DNA of 64,000 bases from Faucicola sp048551375 (GCF_048551375.1 NZ_JBLYZJ010000010.1:25183-89182), one strand, 5' to 3'. Shown: positions 23,033 through 33,265, counted from the first letter of the stretch. Numbers and translations are program-made. The notes: generated by a model not told the origin, from the letters alone.

Positions 23033-25117
23033 TCACGACCTTGCTCTTAATTTGATTTTTTCCACCAAAGTCTTGATTTCCTTATTATTTTTATCAATAT
23101 CTACAGCTTTGGCATATCTTGCATGACGGTAAATGGTTGAGAGTTGTTTTACATTATCCACATCGGTCACTTCGCCTTGGATACGATTCAGCCAATGTAA
23201 AACACCCTCACTTTCAGCTCGAGCCAAACTTTTATCCTGTTTGGCAAGGCGTTGGGACAATTGCACCATCAATACATCAGTTTTATCCCACACTTTACGG
23301 CGTTGCCACCACAGCATCAAGGCGACCAAACTCACCAACATCACGATACCGCCAAACATTATCATCACTTGCTGATATACCGACTGGATGTTAAACCATT
23401 TTAGCATAGACGATTTTTGGCTGTCTTGGTCATAGCCGACCACATCACGTTGCCAATAATAACTGGCTTGGTCAAATAAGCGTCTGGCTTGTTGAAGCAT
23501 TTGGAATTGTTGGTAGCTGATTTGCCCTGCCACGCCATCACCAAACATCATCGCCCCTGCGGTTTGGGTCAAATTATCCATGCCCTTTTCCACTCGCTCT
23601 GGGGCGATAAATGCTGTGGGGTCAATGCGTACCCAACCTCGACCCTCAACCCAAATTTCGCTCCATGCGTGGGCATCCATTTGACGCACTTCCCAACTTT
23701 TGCCATCACGCCCCAACTCACCGCCTTGATAGCCGACCACCACACGAGCAGGGATACCTGCCGACCGCATGAGATAGGTAAAACTGGATGAGTAATGCTC
23801 ACAAAAGCCCGCACGAGTGGCGAATAAAAACTCATCAATGCGGTTATCTTTTAACAAAGGCGGTGACAAGGTATAGCGGAAATTTTGTGTATGTATCCAT
23901 TGCTGAATGGCATTGACGTAGCGAATCGGGTCACGCCCCACCTGCTCAAATAACTGGCGAGCAAACTGTTGGCTTTGCGGATTGCCTGTGGCGGGTAGGG
24001 CGAGGTTGATTTGGCGTTGGGTATCGGATAAGGTCAAATCAATCGGTGCATCGTTGATTTGATAGGCATTATAGGTCAGCCGTTGGTTGACATTATCCCA
24101 ATATCGCAAGGTAAAATCCGAACTCAAGCCAATGCCACGCTGTTGGGTAATCGGATAATCCAACCCAAACAGCCACGGTTGCCCTGTGCGTTCGAGTATC
24201 ACTCGGTAGCTTTTACCGTCATTGGGCTGTGGCGGTTTGGCGATATTGAGGGTTTGAGTCAGCCAGTCTGGGGCTTTGCCTTGCTGTGCCAGCCAAAACT
24301 GCGGTGGCAAACGACTGGCTCGCCACGTTATACCATCAAAATCGCTAAACACCAAGCCTCGCCAATACAGTTGACTGCGATTGGGCGTTTGACCTGCAAA
24401 TTCCACTCGAAATGCCAATTCGGTGGATTGGCTTAAATTGGCAAAATCTCCCGGTGACATGGTGTCCGACATCCCTGTGGTGGCTTGTTTGCCACTTAAC
24501 TGCACCGACCACAAGGGCGGTAAGCGTGGGAAAAATAAAAACAGCACGATGGTCAAAGGGATGGCTTGAGCGACCAATAGCCCAAGCGTGCGATAGCGTC
24601 CTGTGCCATCATCATTGAGGCTAATCATGGCAAACAACACCATCATCGCCCCCAACGCCACGATTAAAGTGGTGGTGAGATTTTGGTCAACCAAAAACAG
24701 CCCTGCCAATACAAACATCGACAAGCTCAATACCACATACGCATCACGACGTGTATGCAGTTCTAGCAATTTACTCACCGCACATAACAACAAAAAAGCA
24801 ATGCCGACATCCAGCCCAAAGGCGGTGCGATAGGTCAAATACAACCCAAACAAACTGCCAATAAACCCCACATATTGAATCATTCGCAAGGTGCGAGGGC
24901 GGTACAATATTGAGGGAAACCACTGGCGTAATGGCGGTAATTGCATCAAAATAATCACCAACGCATAACCCAATAGCCAAGCAGGTAAATTTTTGGCATG
25001 GGGAATCACCACAAATAATTGTGAAATCAGCACCCATTGGTAGGCAGATAAACTGGCGAATCGACTGCGTAAAGTCGATTTGGATAAACTTGGTGAAATC
25101 AGTGGCTGTGTGGTCAT
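23033..25117 (-). CDS. tgpA: TgpA-like membrane transglutaminase-fold protein
   Basis: This is a 694-aa protein. About six N-terminal membrane helices (residues 25-200, DUF3488) precede a periplasmic transglutaminase-like domain and a further helix near residue 565-585, then a cytoplasmic DUF4129-like tail. The catalytic triad can be read: Cys439 in RAGFCEHYSS, His483 in DAHAWSE, Asp499 in WVRIDP. In Pseudomonas aeruginosa the homologue TgpA is essential. Its ATG overlaps the DUF58 gene stop by four bases (ATGA). With moxR and DUF58 it forms the classic three-gene operon. Confidence 0.9.
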   Translation of the reverse strand: MTTQPLISPSLSKSTLRSRFASLSAYQWVLISQLFVVIPHAKNLPAWLLGYALVIILMQLPPLRQWFPSILYRPRTLRMIQYVGFIGSLFGLYLTYRTAFGLDVGIAFLLLCAVSKLLELHTRRDAYVVLSLSMFVLAGLFLVDQNLTTTLIVALGAMMVLFAMISLNDDGTGRYRTLGLLVAQAIPLTIVLFLFFPRLPPLWSVQLSGKQATTGMSDTMSPGDFANLSQSTELAFRVEFAGQTPNRSQLYWRGLVFSDFDGITWRASRLPPQFWLAQQGKAPDWLTQTLNIAKPPQPNDGKSYRVILERTGQPWLFGLDYPITQQRGIGLSSDFTLRYWDNVNQRLTYNAYQINDAPIDLTLSDTQRQINLALPATGNPQSQQFARQLFEQVGRDPIRYVNAIQQWIHTQNFRYTLSPPLLKDNRIDEFLFATRAGFCEHYSSSFTYLMRSAGIPARVVVGYQGGELGRDGKSWEVRQMDAHAWSEIWVEGRGWVRIDPTAFIAPERVEKGMDNLTQTAGAMMFGDGVAGQISYQQFQMLQQARRLFDQASYYWQRDVVGYDQDSQKSSMLKWFNIQSVYQQVMIMFGGIVMLVSLVALMLWWQRRKVWDKTDVLMVQLSQRLAKQDKSLARAESEGVLHWLNRIQGEVTDVDNVKQLSTIYRHARYAKAVDIDKNNKEIKTLVEKIKLRARS

Positions 25118-26157
25118 GGTGTTTTTGCCAACCTTAGCAAGCTATCTTGCACAAAGGCTTGCCCCTGTCCCACTACGCCCTCGCCATCTGGCAATCGCAG
25201 ACGAAACGCCACTTGAGCTGTTGCCAAACTATCCACACCATAGCGAAGTTGACGCAGTTTATCTTCATGCGTCAAAGCCGTCATTTGGTAATAATCTAAT
25301 ACTTGTTGCTGTCCGACATTATCGACAAAGCGTTTGGATAGCAAGCCCTGCCCTCTTGCCAAATGCCCCCACGAAATCCGCCCCATCGACTCACCTGCCA
25401 CATAGCTGTCAAGTTGGTCAAAATCCTCTTGCCCTGCTTGGGTCTGCTGTGAAGCTTGTTGCTCATCGGCGGTGAGCGTGAACTGCTTGCCTTGCACCTT
25501 ATACGCCAAACTGTCTGGGTACACCCACGCCTCGCCTGCCAAAAACACATACGACCACGCCTGTAAAATCCCCAACGGATACACAGTGCTAATGGTCAAT
25601 TTTGGTAAAGGCAACCGCCCTCGCTGACTGGCATCGAGCCATAAACTGATGATTTGCGGTTCTTTGATTTGGGCGACTTCGATATAAGTATCGTTTGCTG
25701 ACTGAAATGATGACTGTGGCAAGGCTTGGGGAATAGCCGTGTTTAACAAAGGTTGTTTGATATTCAATGACGCTTTACCAAAGCTAAAACGAATTTGGCG
25801 GTGCGGTTGTTTGGATTGGCTACTGACTTGTAAACGTACTTGGACTTTTTCGCCCACCGTGGCGTGTTGAATGTCGATTAATTTGACGTGCAACCCTGCC
25901 AAATGAGCAAAGGTATAATGAATGGTAATGACGAGCAAACTTGCCAATAAAAAACACAGCCCCAATACCAAGTTATTGCCGTAATTAATCCCTGCGACAA
26001 AGGTAATCACCAACAACAGCACATACATCACCCCCTCACGGCTCAAAAAAATATACACATTGCGTAAATTTAATTGTGCCTCGGTGGTGCGGGGTGAACG
26101 GCGTTTAAACCAACCCTCAAACCGCTGTGCCAACTCCCCTCGCATATCCCACATCAC
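25114..26157 (-). CDS. DUF58-domain protein
   Basis: This is a 347-aa membrane protein with two helices near residues 35-75 and a C-terminal DUF58 (von Willebrand A-like) domain: QTQAGQEDFDQLDSYVAGES, then MGRISWGHLAR. DUF58 proteins are coupled to MoxR ATPases and are thought to act as their adaptors or substrates. It starts 13 bp after moxR and its stop overlaps the tgpA ATG. Confidence 0.88.
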   Translation of the reverse strand: MMWDMRGELAQRFEGWFKRRSPRTTEAQLNLRNVYIFLSREGVMYVLLLVITFVAGINYGNNLVLGLCFLLASLLVITIHYTFAHLAGLHVKLIDIQHATVGEKVQVRLQVSSQSKQPHRQIRFSFGKASLNIKQPLLNTAIPQALPQSSFQSANDTYIEVAQIKEPQIISLWLDASQRGRLPLPKLTISTVYPLGILQAWSYVFLAGEAWVYPDSLAYKVQGKQFTLTADEQQASQQTQAGQEDFDQLDSYVAGESMGRISWGHLARGQGLLSKRFVDNVGQQQVLDYYQMTALTHEDKLRQLRYGVDSLATAQVAFRLRLPDGEGVVGQGQAFVQDSLLRLAKTP

Positions 26158-26170
26158 ACGCCCTCACAGC

Positions 26171-27172
26171 TCATAACGTGGTCATCACAGGCACTTGGCG
26201 TAACAGCTCACTGGCAAGCGTCACAGGCTCACCGCCACCAAGGTGATTAAACGGCACAAACGGCTGTCCCAAACGGTGATTCACCACCGCAGAAAATACC
26301 GCTTGCACATCTTCTGGCGTCACTTCTTGATAGCCCCCAAGATAGGCATAGGCTTGCGAAGCTTGTTTGAGAGCCAACACACCACGAGTCGATAAGCCAT
26401 GATAATCTCGGCTTTCACGAGTTTTAGCGACCAACCGCTGTAAATAATCCACCACCACATCCGCCAAGTGTACATTTTTGACCTGTTGTTGGGCGGTTAA
26501 TAGCTCATGGGCAGACAGCATAGGGCTGATATGAGTCAGCATTTGCCGTCTATCTCGCCCCATCAACAGCTCTCGCTCGGCTTGGCGTGATGGATAACCC
26601 AATGATAAACACATCAAAAAACGGTCAAGTTGTGACTCTGGTAACGGAAACACCCCTGCTTGTTGGGTGGGATTTTGGGTAGCAATGACAAAAAATGGAT
26701 TAGGTAGCGGACGTGTCATGCCATCTTGTGACACTTGGCGTTCTTCCATCGCCTCAAGCAAGGCGGATTGGGTTTTTGGGCTAGAGCGGTTAATCTCATC
26801 TGCTAATAACAATTGACAAAAAATCGGGCCTTCACGAAACTCAAACGTGCCTGTGTCGGTTTTATACAGCGAAATCCCCAAAATATCCGCAGGCAACATA
26901 TCACTGGTAAACTGCACCCGATTAAACCCCAAGCCCAAATGATTGGCAATGGCGTGTGCCAACGTGGTCTTTCCCATACCGGGTAAATCTTGTAACAGCA
27001 AATGCCCATTCGCAAGCAAACACGCCACCGATAGCTTAACGACTTCTGACTTATCAAGGACAATCCGATTGATACTGCCCAACATCTGAGCAAACCGCAT
27101 TTGCAATTGAGCATTGGTTTCAACATTTGGGGCAGTGGCATTTTGCTGAATATGGGAAGAAGTTTGGAGCAT
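26171..27172 (-). CDS. MoxR-type AAA+ ATPase
   Basis: This is a 333-aa ATPase of the MoxR/RavA class. The Walker A motif is DLPGMGKTTLAHAIA, Walker B is LLLADEINRSSPKTQSALLE, and sensor 1 is FFVIATQNPTQQAG. It is believed to act as a chaperone-like partner of the DUF58 protein. I start it at 27172, where AAGGAC lies six bases upstream. The longer frame runs into a family A repeat and is unlikely. It is the first gene of the moxR-DUF58-tgpA-DMT operon. Confidence 0.9.
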   Translation of the reverse strand: MLQTSSHIQQNATAPNVETNAQLQMRFAQMLGSINRIVLDKSEVVKLSVACLLANGHLLLQDLPGMGKTTLAHAIANHLGLGFNRVQFTSDMLPADILGISLYKTDTGTFEFREGPIFCQLLLADEINRSSPKTQSALLEAMEERQVSQDGMTRPLPNPFFVIATQNPTQQAGVFPLPESQLDRFLMCLSLGYPSRQAERELLMGRDRRQMLTHISPMLSAHELLTAQQQVKNVHLADVVVDYLQRLVAKTRESRDYHGLSTRGVLALKQASQAYAYLGGYQEVTPEDVQAVFSAVVNHRLGQPFVPFNHLGGGEPVTLASELLRQVPVMTTL

Positions 27173-27212
27173 GACTGTCCTTGTATCGGCATTTAAGTTA
27201 GCAATAAGACAG

Positions 27213-27236
27213 GTAGGGGCGTATTGCATACGCCCA
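27213..27236. repeat. Palindromic repeat, family A
   Basis: GTAGGGGCGTATTGCATACG followed by CCCA. It is the first of four repeat elements packed into the 323-bp moxR-cytochrome c interval. Confidence 0.85.
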
Positions 27237-27255
27237 ATATTTGTAATTTCAAACA

Positions 27256-27280
27256 GGGCGTATGCAATACACCTCTACAA
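27256..27280. repeat. Palindromic repeat, family A (decayed)
   Basis: GGGCGTATGCAATACACCTC followed by TACAA. It is the reverse orientation of the copy 20 bp to its left, with two stem mismatches. Confidence 0.75.
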
Positions 27281-27321
27281 GTTCTCTTATTTTTATCGTC
27301 ATTTAAGTTCACAATAGCACA

Positions 27322-27370
27322 TTAAATTCTGTGGGTTACGCCAAAAAGACGGCTAACCCACGCTACGATT
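27322..27370. repeat. Palindromic repeat, family D
   Basis: The inverted repeat GTGGGTTA/TAACCCAC is separated by CGCCAAAAAGACGGC, flanked by TTAAATTCT and GCTACGATT. A second copy is at 56407-56455. Confidence 0.8.
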
Positions 27371-27409
27371 TATTCTACTTTGAAAGCGTTTTACTATAAC
27401 ATCTCAAAT

Positions 27410-27474
27410 CGTAAGGTACGTTCTACGCACCATTCAAAGCAATATATTCAATTGGTGCGTATGACGCACCTTAC
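27410..27474. repeat. Two-hairpin palindromic repeat, family B
   Basis: CGTAAGGTACGTTCTACGC, an AT-rich spacer, then GGTGCGTATGACGCACC and TTAC. It is nearly identical to the copy at 20682. Confidence 0.87.
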
Positions 27475-27495
27475 ATTACATCAAACTCAGGTTAA

Positions 27496-27930
27496 TTAAC
27501 GCAAGGTTGATAAATAGGCAATGATGTCTTGACGTGTTTTAGGGTCGGCGATGGGGTCGGAACGCATACGTGTGCCTGTCACGGCTTGCTTAGAATTGGC
27601 GATATAATTATCCAAATTATCTGCCGTCCACGTCAGTTGGCTATTTTTTAGGGCATCGGTGTATTGATATTCTGCCAACAGCGCTGATTTCGCCCCATAA
27701 ATACGAGAAAGTTGTGGGCCTTTTTCATTGTCACCCAATTGTAGTTTATGGCATTTTTGGCAGTGTTGTTGGTAATCTTTTTTACCTTGCTCGGCATTAC
27801 CTTGGGTATACACAGGCAAGGTTACAGATGGACGCTCAGTCGGTGCAGGACGTTGGCATGCCGTTAGACCGACTATGGGTAACAATATGGCACACACCAT
27901 ACCCAATGAATTTTTTATCATACCACTCAC
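27496..27930 (-). CDS. Class I cytochrome c lipoprotein
   Basis: This is a 144-aa c-type cytochrome. A lipoprotein signal ends LTAC (Cys25), so it is membrane-tethered on the periplasmic side. The haem-binding motif CQKCH is at residues 57-61 and the probable axial Met lies in GTRM near residue 120. GPQLSRIYG and LTWTADNLDNYI resemble cytochrome c2/c-550 types. It carries electrons, but its partner is not evident from its neighbours. It would depend on the ccm genes, of which three lie at 56583-58617. Confidence 0.88.
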   Translation of the reverse strand: MSGMIKNSLGMVCAILLPIVGLTACQRPAPTERPSVTLPVYTQGNAEQGKKDYQQHCQKCHKLQLGDNEKGPQLSRIYGAKSALLAEYQYTDALKNSQLTWTADNLDNYIANSKQAVTGTRMRSDPIADPKTRQDIIAYLSTLR

Positions 27931-28003
27931 TCACTAAAATAATTTTTGGGTGTCATCCTTTTACCCAACCTAAAAATGACATTTTTGCATAAGTCCGAGA
28001 TAA

Positions 28004-30181
28004 TTAGGCTGACTCTGTTTCAATGTGCATGGTTTCGCTAGGGGCTTGTAAATAGTTACCTTGCAAATATCTTGCCCCAATCGTCCAAGCCGCCGACATG
28101 GCAGCTGGGTCTTCAATAAATGCCATTAAGCAATTCACATGACGTTCATTGACCTGTGTGACCAATGATGAAATGGTTTCCACATTTTCGCTATTACCCA
28201 AATCTTTGACATAACTGCGGTCAAGACGCACAAGATTAGGTTTGACAAAGTCCAACAACTCGATGCCATTGAGTGCCGAACCGAAGTTATAAATCCCCAC
28301 TTGGCACCCCACCTGTTTGAGGTCATCGGTTTGTTTCGCACCAACCGCCAAATAATCATTAAACATGGCTTCGCTAAACTGCACCCCAATCACTTCTCGG
28401 TCTTGCCCACCCACTGCTTTGGATAATTGAGAGATAAAGGCAGGCAAGGTTTCATCCACTAATGAACTGGGGCTAAGGTGTACCAAAATTCGAGCCGTTG
28501 GGTCTACCTGACTGCGGTACTGCTTTAAGTCTTTACACGCTCGAATCAACACCCAACGGTCAATTTTGTCCATCAGTCCATGTTGCTCTGCCACTGCCAA
28601 AAACTTATCAGGGGGCATCAGTGTGCCATCTGCCAATGGTAAGCGTAAAAACACCTCAAACATATTACTGGTATCTTTTTCCACATCATAGATGGGCTGA
28701 TACATAAGGTTGAATTTACCCTGCTCTAAAGTGGTACGCAATGCTTCGAGTAGTGAAGCATCATCACTGCTGGCAAAGGCGGATGGGTCATATAAATAAA
28801 ACGCATTGCCTTCGTTATTGTTATTTTTGACAGCGATATTTACCGCTTGTGTGACTCGATTGGTCAAAGTATCACTATCTGGCGAGCTAGAGTTAATCAT
28901 AGTCGCACCAATCGTCACCGTCACTTTAATGGTACGATGTCCAACCTCGATGAGGCTATTTTCAACTTCTTCTAATAGTTGTTTTGCCCACGCTTCCACC
29001 TGCTCTTGTATGGCGTTGGGCATAAATAGCATAAAGTGGCTATCGCTAAAGCGACTGATATAGCCTTTTTTAACGCTATCTTCACCGAGTATGGCAATAA
29101 TTTTTTGTTTTAGTAGATTGGCAATGGCAATAACGGTGGTATCCACCCCTTGAATACCCACACTGGAGCTAATTTTACCCATATTATCAATACGAATGGC
29201 TAGCAAGCCCACAGTTAAAGACTGCTGAACAGCGGTATCACGGATGGCATTTAGCACTTGCTCATAGCCACGGCGATTATACATACCTGTAAGTGGGTCA
29301 ATACGCTCCATAATGGCAATTTTTTTGGCAAGTTCGGCACTATTGCCTTGCTCATTGGGCTGAATGATAACTTGCTGACAAGGTTCACCTTCATAGGTGG
29401 CGGCGGCAAGTTGCAGTTTGGCAGCAAAGGTCGAGCTATCAGTTCGCACACTTTCAAATTTAAATTCTACGTTATTACGATTGCCCTTTTCAAAATCTTT
29501 AAGGAAATGTTTAAAGTCTTTGATGTTGTTACTGGCAATCAAATCCACCACTGGCACGCCCATCAAGTCCTCAAGACTCTTAAAGCCAAACATTTCAAGG
29601 TAGGGGTCATTGGCATAGATATGCAAACCATCTTCAATATAGGCAACGGCACTTTTGGAGTTTTTGATGAGAATATTGGCACGTTGTTCGGCATCATTGA
29701 GTACGTTTTTAAGGCTTGCCAGCTCCTCACGGGTCTGAAGTTGATAATGTTCACGATATACTCGCATTGCCATTGCCATGAGTTTGGTTTTGGGTAACAC
29801 GTCCACTGCCCCCCAATATTCAAATAAAACTTGAGCAGGGTTGGTCAGGTCGTCTTCTTTAATAAACGCAAGTTGTGCTTGCTCTTTGGCAGTAAGGGCA
29901 TGGGTGTCGATGCCAGCCTCTGGTAAAATACCAATCACAGGCAAGTCGATTTGTTGTTCTTTAAGAATTTGCACAACTTCTGCTAGGGACAAATCATACG
30001 CCTTACCCATAATCAGTACATCCCATGACTGACGCAGTAATTTTAGAAGCTCATCCTTGGCATCCAAAAATCCCAGATTTACTTTTTTATAATAACTGGT
30101 CTGTAATAAATCAATCAGTTGTTCAGCATATAGTTGATTATCATCAATAATCAATAAATTCAGCTGGTTGGGTGATTTCAT
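28004..30181 (-). CDS. fimX: FimX-like degenerate GGDEF/EAL protein
   Basis: This is a 725-aa protein with a REC-like domain (LLIIDDNQLYAEQL at the start), a PAS domain (about 165-285), a GGDEF domain (DPLTGMYNRRGYEQ, about 295-455) and an EAL domain (about 475-720). The GGDEF active motif reads RFSDSHF and EAL reads EVFLR, so both catalytic sites look lost. This architecture and degeneracy match FimX, a c-di-GMP receptor that promotes type IV pilus assembly and twitching. I use the ATG at 30181; a TTG at 30196 is also possible. No pil genes are in the window. Confidence 0.83.
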   Translation of the reverse strand: MKSPNQLNLLIIDDNQLYAEQLIDLLQTSYYKKVNLGFLDAKDELLKLLRQSWDVLIMGKAYDLSLAEVVQILKEQQIDLPVIGILPEAGIDTHALTAKEQAQLAFIKEDDLTNPAQVLFEYWGAVDVLPKTKLMAMAMRVYREHYQLQTREELASLKNVLNDAEQRANILIKNSKSAVAYIEDGLHIYANDPYLEMFGFKSLEDLMGVPVVDLIASNNIKDFKHFLKDFEKGNRNNVEFKFESVRTDSSTFAAKLQLAAATYEGEPCQQVIIQPNEQGNSAELAKKIAIMERIDPLTGMYNRRGYEQVLNAIRDTAVQQSLTVGLLAIRIDNMGKISSSVGIQGVDTTVIAIANLLKQKIIAILGEDSVKKGYISRFSDSHFMLFMPNAIQEQVEAWAKQLLEEVENSLIEVGHRTIKVTVTIGATMINSSSPDSDTLTNRVTQAVNIAVKNNNNEGNAFYLYDPSAFASSDDASLLEALRTTLEQGKFNLMYQPIYDVEKDTSNMFEVFLRLPLADGTLMPPDKFLAVAEQHGLMDKIDRWVLIRACKDLKQYRSQVDPTARILVHLSPSSLVDETLPAFISQLSKAVGGQDREVIGVQFSEAMFNDYLAVGAKQTDDLKQVGCQVGIYNFGSALNGIELLDFVKPNLVRLDRSYVKDLGNSENVETISSLVTQVNERHVNCLMAFIEDPAAMSAAWTIGARYLQGNYLQAPSETMHIETESA

Positions 30182-30365
30182 AAAATAATTATCCAATCTT
30201 TTTAATTGTTACAATCGTAATATTTTTGACAGAGGTAATATTGTTAGGATGCTACGCTCCCCCCTCTCATTTTAACAAACACCTACCATTAACTGTGTAA
30301 GTTTTTTGCTAATATTATAACTTACATCACACAAATGGTAACTTGAGATAATCCGCTGTAAGATG

Positions 30366-32123
30366 TTATTGCACCCTTACAAACATATATTCTTCGATAT
30401 CATCTGTGTGGCTGACTAATTTAGTCAGTCGAATAATGACTTCTTTATTATCAATACGTAAAATTAACTTATCTTCAAGATTATAACCATAACGAGCCAT
30501 GATGATGGTAGTTTTTTGGCGGTTTAAGCTTACATTTTGTGGGATAACCAAGGCTGGCATAAAGTTTGGCTGACGATTGCCATGTTTTTGGATACGAATG
30601 CCACAGGCAACCATATTACTGGCAAAGATGTCTACCCATGTATCAATACTGACCTTCACCGAACGCTCGTCTGAAGGGCTACGTTGTAGTGATTGACAGA
30701 CAGACTGTACATAACCTAAATACCATGTTTTTTGTGGGTCATTGGTATGCCGAAGAGCAATCAGTGATTTGACTTGCAACTGACCAATCGCTGTGTATTG
30801 TGCGGTGCGTGACTGACTAATATGTTGACTAAGTTCATCACTTTCATAATGATAATCATGGGTAAAATGATAATGGTTGTCTTGCTGTCCGACTAAGCTA
30901 ACGGCTTTGGATTTATTGAGTTTCTCAATGTTTTGGTGGCTAGGACGGTAGCGTTCTGGTAATTCATGGGCATGGATTAAATTGCCAAGACTGGTACGAT
31001 TGGCGACCATATAATGAATCTGCTTAAAGCCAACCACCACTTGATACGGCTCATCGACAGGTTTATATTGAATGGGTGGATTTAACGCATTGACCAAATT
31101 ATCATACATCAGCTTGGCATGGCGGGCATTCAAAATCACTTCCATATCATCGCTTTGTTCACGTTTGGCAATGATATTATTTAATTTTTGATCCAGTTTA
31201 TCTAAGCTAATAAATAGACATTCGCTATGTTTGGCAAATGGATTGATATCTAGCCCTGTGTGCATGATTTGTGGTGGTTGATTGCCTTGCAAATCCACAA
31301 AAATATACGGTTCACTATAGTTATCGGCTTCGACACGAATATCATCTACCCAATGCTCGCTCAAAGCTTGCAGTGCTAACAAATCAGGACGGCGACAAGC
31401 ATAAGGATTGAGTAATTCATTCAAAATACAATGCCGATACAACTGCCCCAATTGTAATGGTGACTGCGTCAATACACTATTGGACTTTTCAAAACTCACT
31501 AACGCAACGCTAAAATGTTGCCACTGATTGAGCAACACCAACCGATAACACTGGTGTAAATAACTCCATAATATATGCGTATCACGGCGATAACCCACAT
31601 GCTTTTCTAATAACGCCAAGCGTAAACAATTCACCATCCCATAAATACACTGCTCAATCAGCCCATCATTAGAATCAGACTTTGTCCCAAACAAGCCTCC
31701 CAAAAAGCCTTTGGCCTCGGCTTGGGGTTGCTCGGCGATACGTTGCCACACACTATGATAAAACATCACCCCTAAATAATAAATCGACAGCACACTATCC
31801 AACGTTTGCTGTTGGCGTTCATTCAAAAAACCCAACTGGTTTTGATATTCTAGGCGTAACTGCCCCATCAAGCGTACGGCGACTTTATTGACTTGATTCA
31901 TCAATTGCAAGCGTTTGGCTTCAGCCATCTCCGCAACCATCAACTGATTAATCACGATTTTATATTCATTATACATTTCCGTGACAGAAAGCTGATTGAA
32001 ATGCACCTGCCATTGCAACAATCCCTCACCTTGATTGCCAATAAATTGCAACTCAAGGGGACGCACCGCATTTCTTTCGTGGCTTGTCAAAAAAGCGTGT
32101 AAATCAGTATCCCGAATAATCAT
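30366..32123 (-). CDS. Large uncharacterised protein next to fimX
   Basis: This is a 585-aa soluble protein with no signal peptide or membrane helix. The N-terminal two thirds are helical and rich in Gln and Leu. The last ~140 residues (LIALRHTNDPQKTWYLGYVQ ... GYNLEDKLILRIDNKEVIIR) look like beta-barrel repeats and are reminiscent of PilZ-type domains, though the RxxxR and DxSxxG signatures are not clear. It lies 184 bp upstream of fimX on the same strand, which suggests a shared role in c-di-GMP or pilus control. This is inference. ATG at 32123; the longer frame starts with TTG. Confidence 0.65.
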   Translation of the reverse strand: MIIRDTDLHAFLTSHERNAVRPLELQFIGNQGEGLLQWQVHFNQLSVTEMYNEYKIVINQLMVAEMAEAKRLQLMNQVNKVAVRLMGQLRLEYQNQLGFLNERQQQTLDSVLSIYYLGVMFYHSVWQRIAEQPQAEAKGFLGGLFGTKSDSNDGLIEQCIYGMVNCLRLALLEKHVGYRRDTHILWSYLHQCYRLVLLNQWQHFSVALVSFEKSNSVLTQSPLQLGQLYRHCILNELLNPYACRRPDLLALQALSEHWVDDIRVEADNYSEPYIFVDLQGNQPPQIMHTGLDINPFAKHSECLFISLDKLDQKLNNIIAKREQSDDMEVILNARHAKLMYDNLVNALNPPIQYKPVDEPYQVVVGFKQIHYMVANRTSLGNLIHAHELPERYRPSHQNIEKLNKSKAVSLVGQQDNHYHFTHDYHYESDELSQHISQSRTAQYTAIGQLQVKSLIALRHTNDPQKTWYLGYVQSVCQSLQRSPSDERSVKVSIDTWVDIFASNMVACGIRIQKHGNRQPNFMPALVIPQNVSLNRQKTTIIMARYGYNLEDKLILRIDNKEVIIRLTKLVSHTDDIEEYMFVRVQ

Positions 32124-32275
32124 CGTCTTGCCTGCCAATAGCTTGTTAATTATAGTAAAAACACATCATAGTAAAAATAAGTTGGTCAAATAATAAAATA
32201 CCATGAATTCAATGACATTACCAACCCATTTTTAGCAAAAACTTGTGAATCAAAACATATTGGTTTGCTATTATT

Positions 32276-33265
32276 TCACTGAATCGGCATTTTATACGCC
32301 ACTTGAGGCATCTCACGCACCAATTTTGGCACAAGATAGCCTGCACATTTAGCAAGTAACTGGCGATGGATTGCCACCGCTTGCTCATCCTCAAGCAAAA
32401 AATGGCTTGCCCCTGCCACTTTATCCAACACGTGCAAATAATACGGCAACACGCCTGCCTGCCACAATCGGTCACTTAACTTTGCCAAAATATCTGCATC
32501 ATCATTAATGCCTTTGAGTAGCACGGTTTGATTAAGCATGGTAATCCCTGCCAACCTTGCTCGATTGAGATAAAATGCTGTCGCCTCATCAATTTCATTG
32601 GGGTGATTGACATGAATCACCATCACTATTTTACACCGACTGGCTTGCAAACGCTCCAATAAAATCGTGTCCAAACGTTCAGCAATCACCACAGGTACAC
32701 GGGTATGCAGACGAATGGTTTGAATCTGTGGTATGGCTTCAATTTTAGCAAAAATATCAGATAAACGTCTATCACTTAGCGATAAAGGGTCGCCACCGCT
32801 CAAAATCACCTCGTTAATCCGACTATCGGCTTGAATATAATCACGAATAGTTTGCCAATCCTCGCCACTGGGCAAATTTTCATGGTAATCAAAATGCTGG
32901 CGAAAACAATAGCGACAATGCACCATACACGCCCCTGTCACAGGCAACAGCACCCGAGAAGCGTACTTGTGAATCACGCCTTTCACAGGATTACTGGTAT
33001 TTTCTTCAAGTGGGTCAGTGACAAAGCCTGTGACCTGCACCGTTTCGGCGAAGGTAGGCAACACTTGGCGTAATAAAGGGTCATTGATATCCCCCTTTTG
33101 CATTTTCTGCACAAAGCCACGAGGTACTTTGAGTGGAAAACTGCCATATTGTTGGTCAAAATCCTGCGGATTGAGCGCAAGTAATTCGGCAAGCTCACCA
33201 AAATCAGTAATGATATCAGAAAACGCATTTTGCCAGTTTTTTTGTGTCGCCAAATAGTTTATCAT
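32276..33265 (-). CDS. epmB: EF-P beta-lysylation protein (lysine 2,3-aminomutase-like)
   Basis: This is a 329-aa radical-SAM, PLP-dependent enzyme that turns (S)-alpha-lysine into (R)-beta-lysine for attachment to EF-P. The cluster motif is CMVHCRYC (CxxxCxxC) and the PLP region is near the C-terminus. LSGGDPLSLSDRRLSDIF and RLHTRVPVVI are conserved segments. It is divergent from efp, whose Lys34 is the target. The ligase epmA is not in the window. The ATG is at 33265. Confidence 0.92.
   Translation of the reverse strand: MINYLATQKNWQNAFSDIITDFGELAELLALNPQDFDQQYGSFPLKVPRGFVQKMQKGDINDPLLRQVLPTFAETVQVTGFVTDPLEENTSNPVKGVIHKYASRVLLPVTGACMVHCRYCFRQHFDYHENLPSGEDWQTIRDYIQADSRINEVILSGGDPLSLSDRRLSDIFAKIEAIPQIQTIRLHTRVPVVIAERLDTILLERLQASRCKIVMVIHVNHPNEIDEATAFYLNRARLAGITMLNQTVLLKGINDDADILAKLSDRLWQAGVLPYYLHVLDKVAGASHFLLEDEQAVAIHRQLLAKCAGYLVPKLVREMPQVAYKMPIQ

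Noticed and set aside
32218..32475. An 85-codon minus-strand frame overlapping the 3' end of epmB
   Set aside because: It is an alternative frame of epmB; the Cys/Trp-rich composition is typical of shadow translation.
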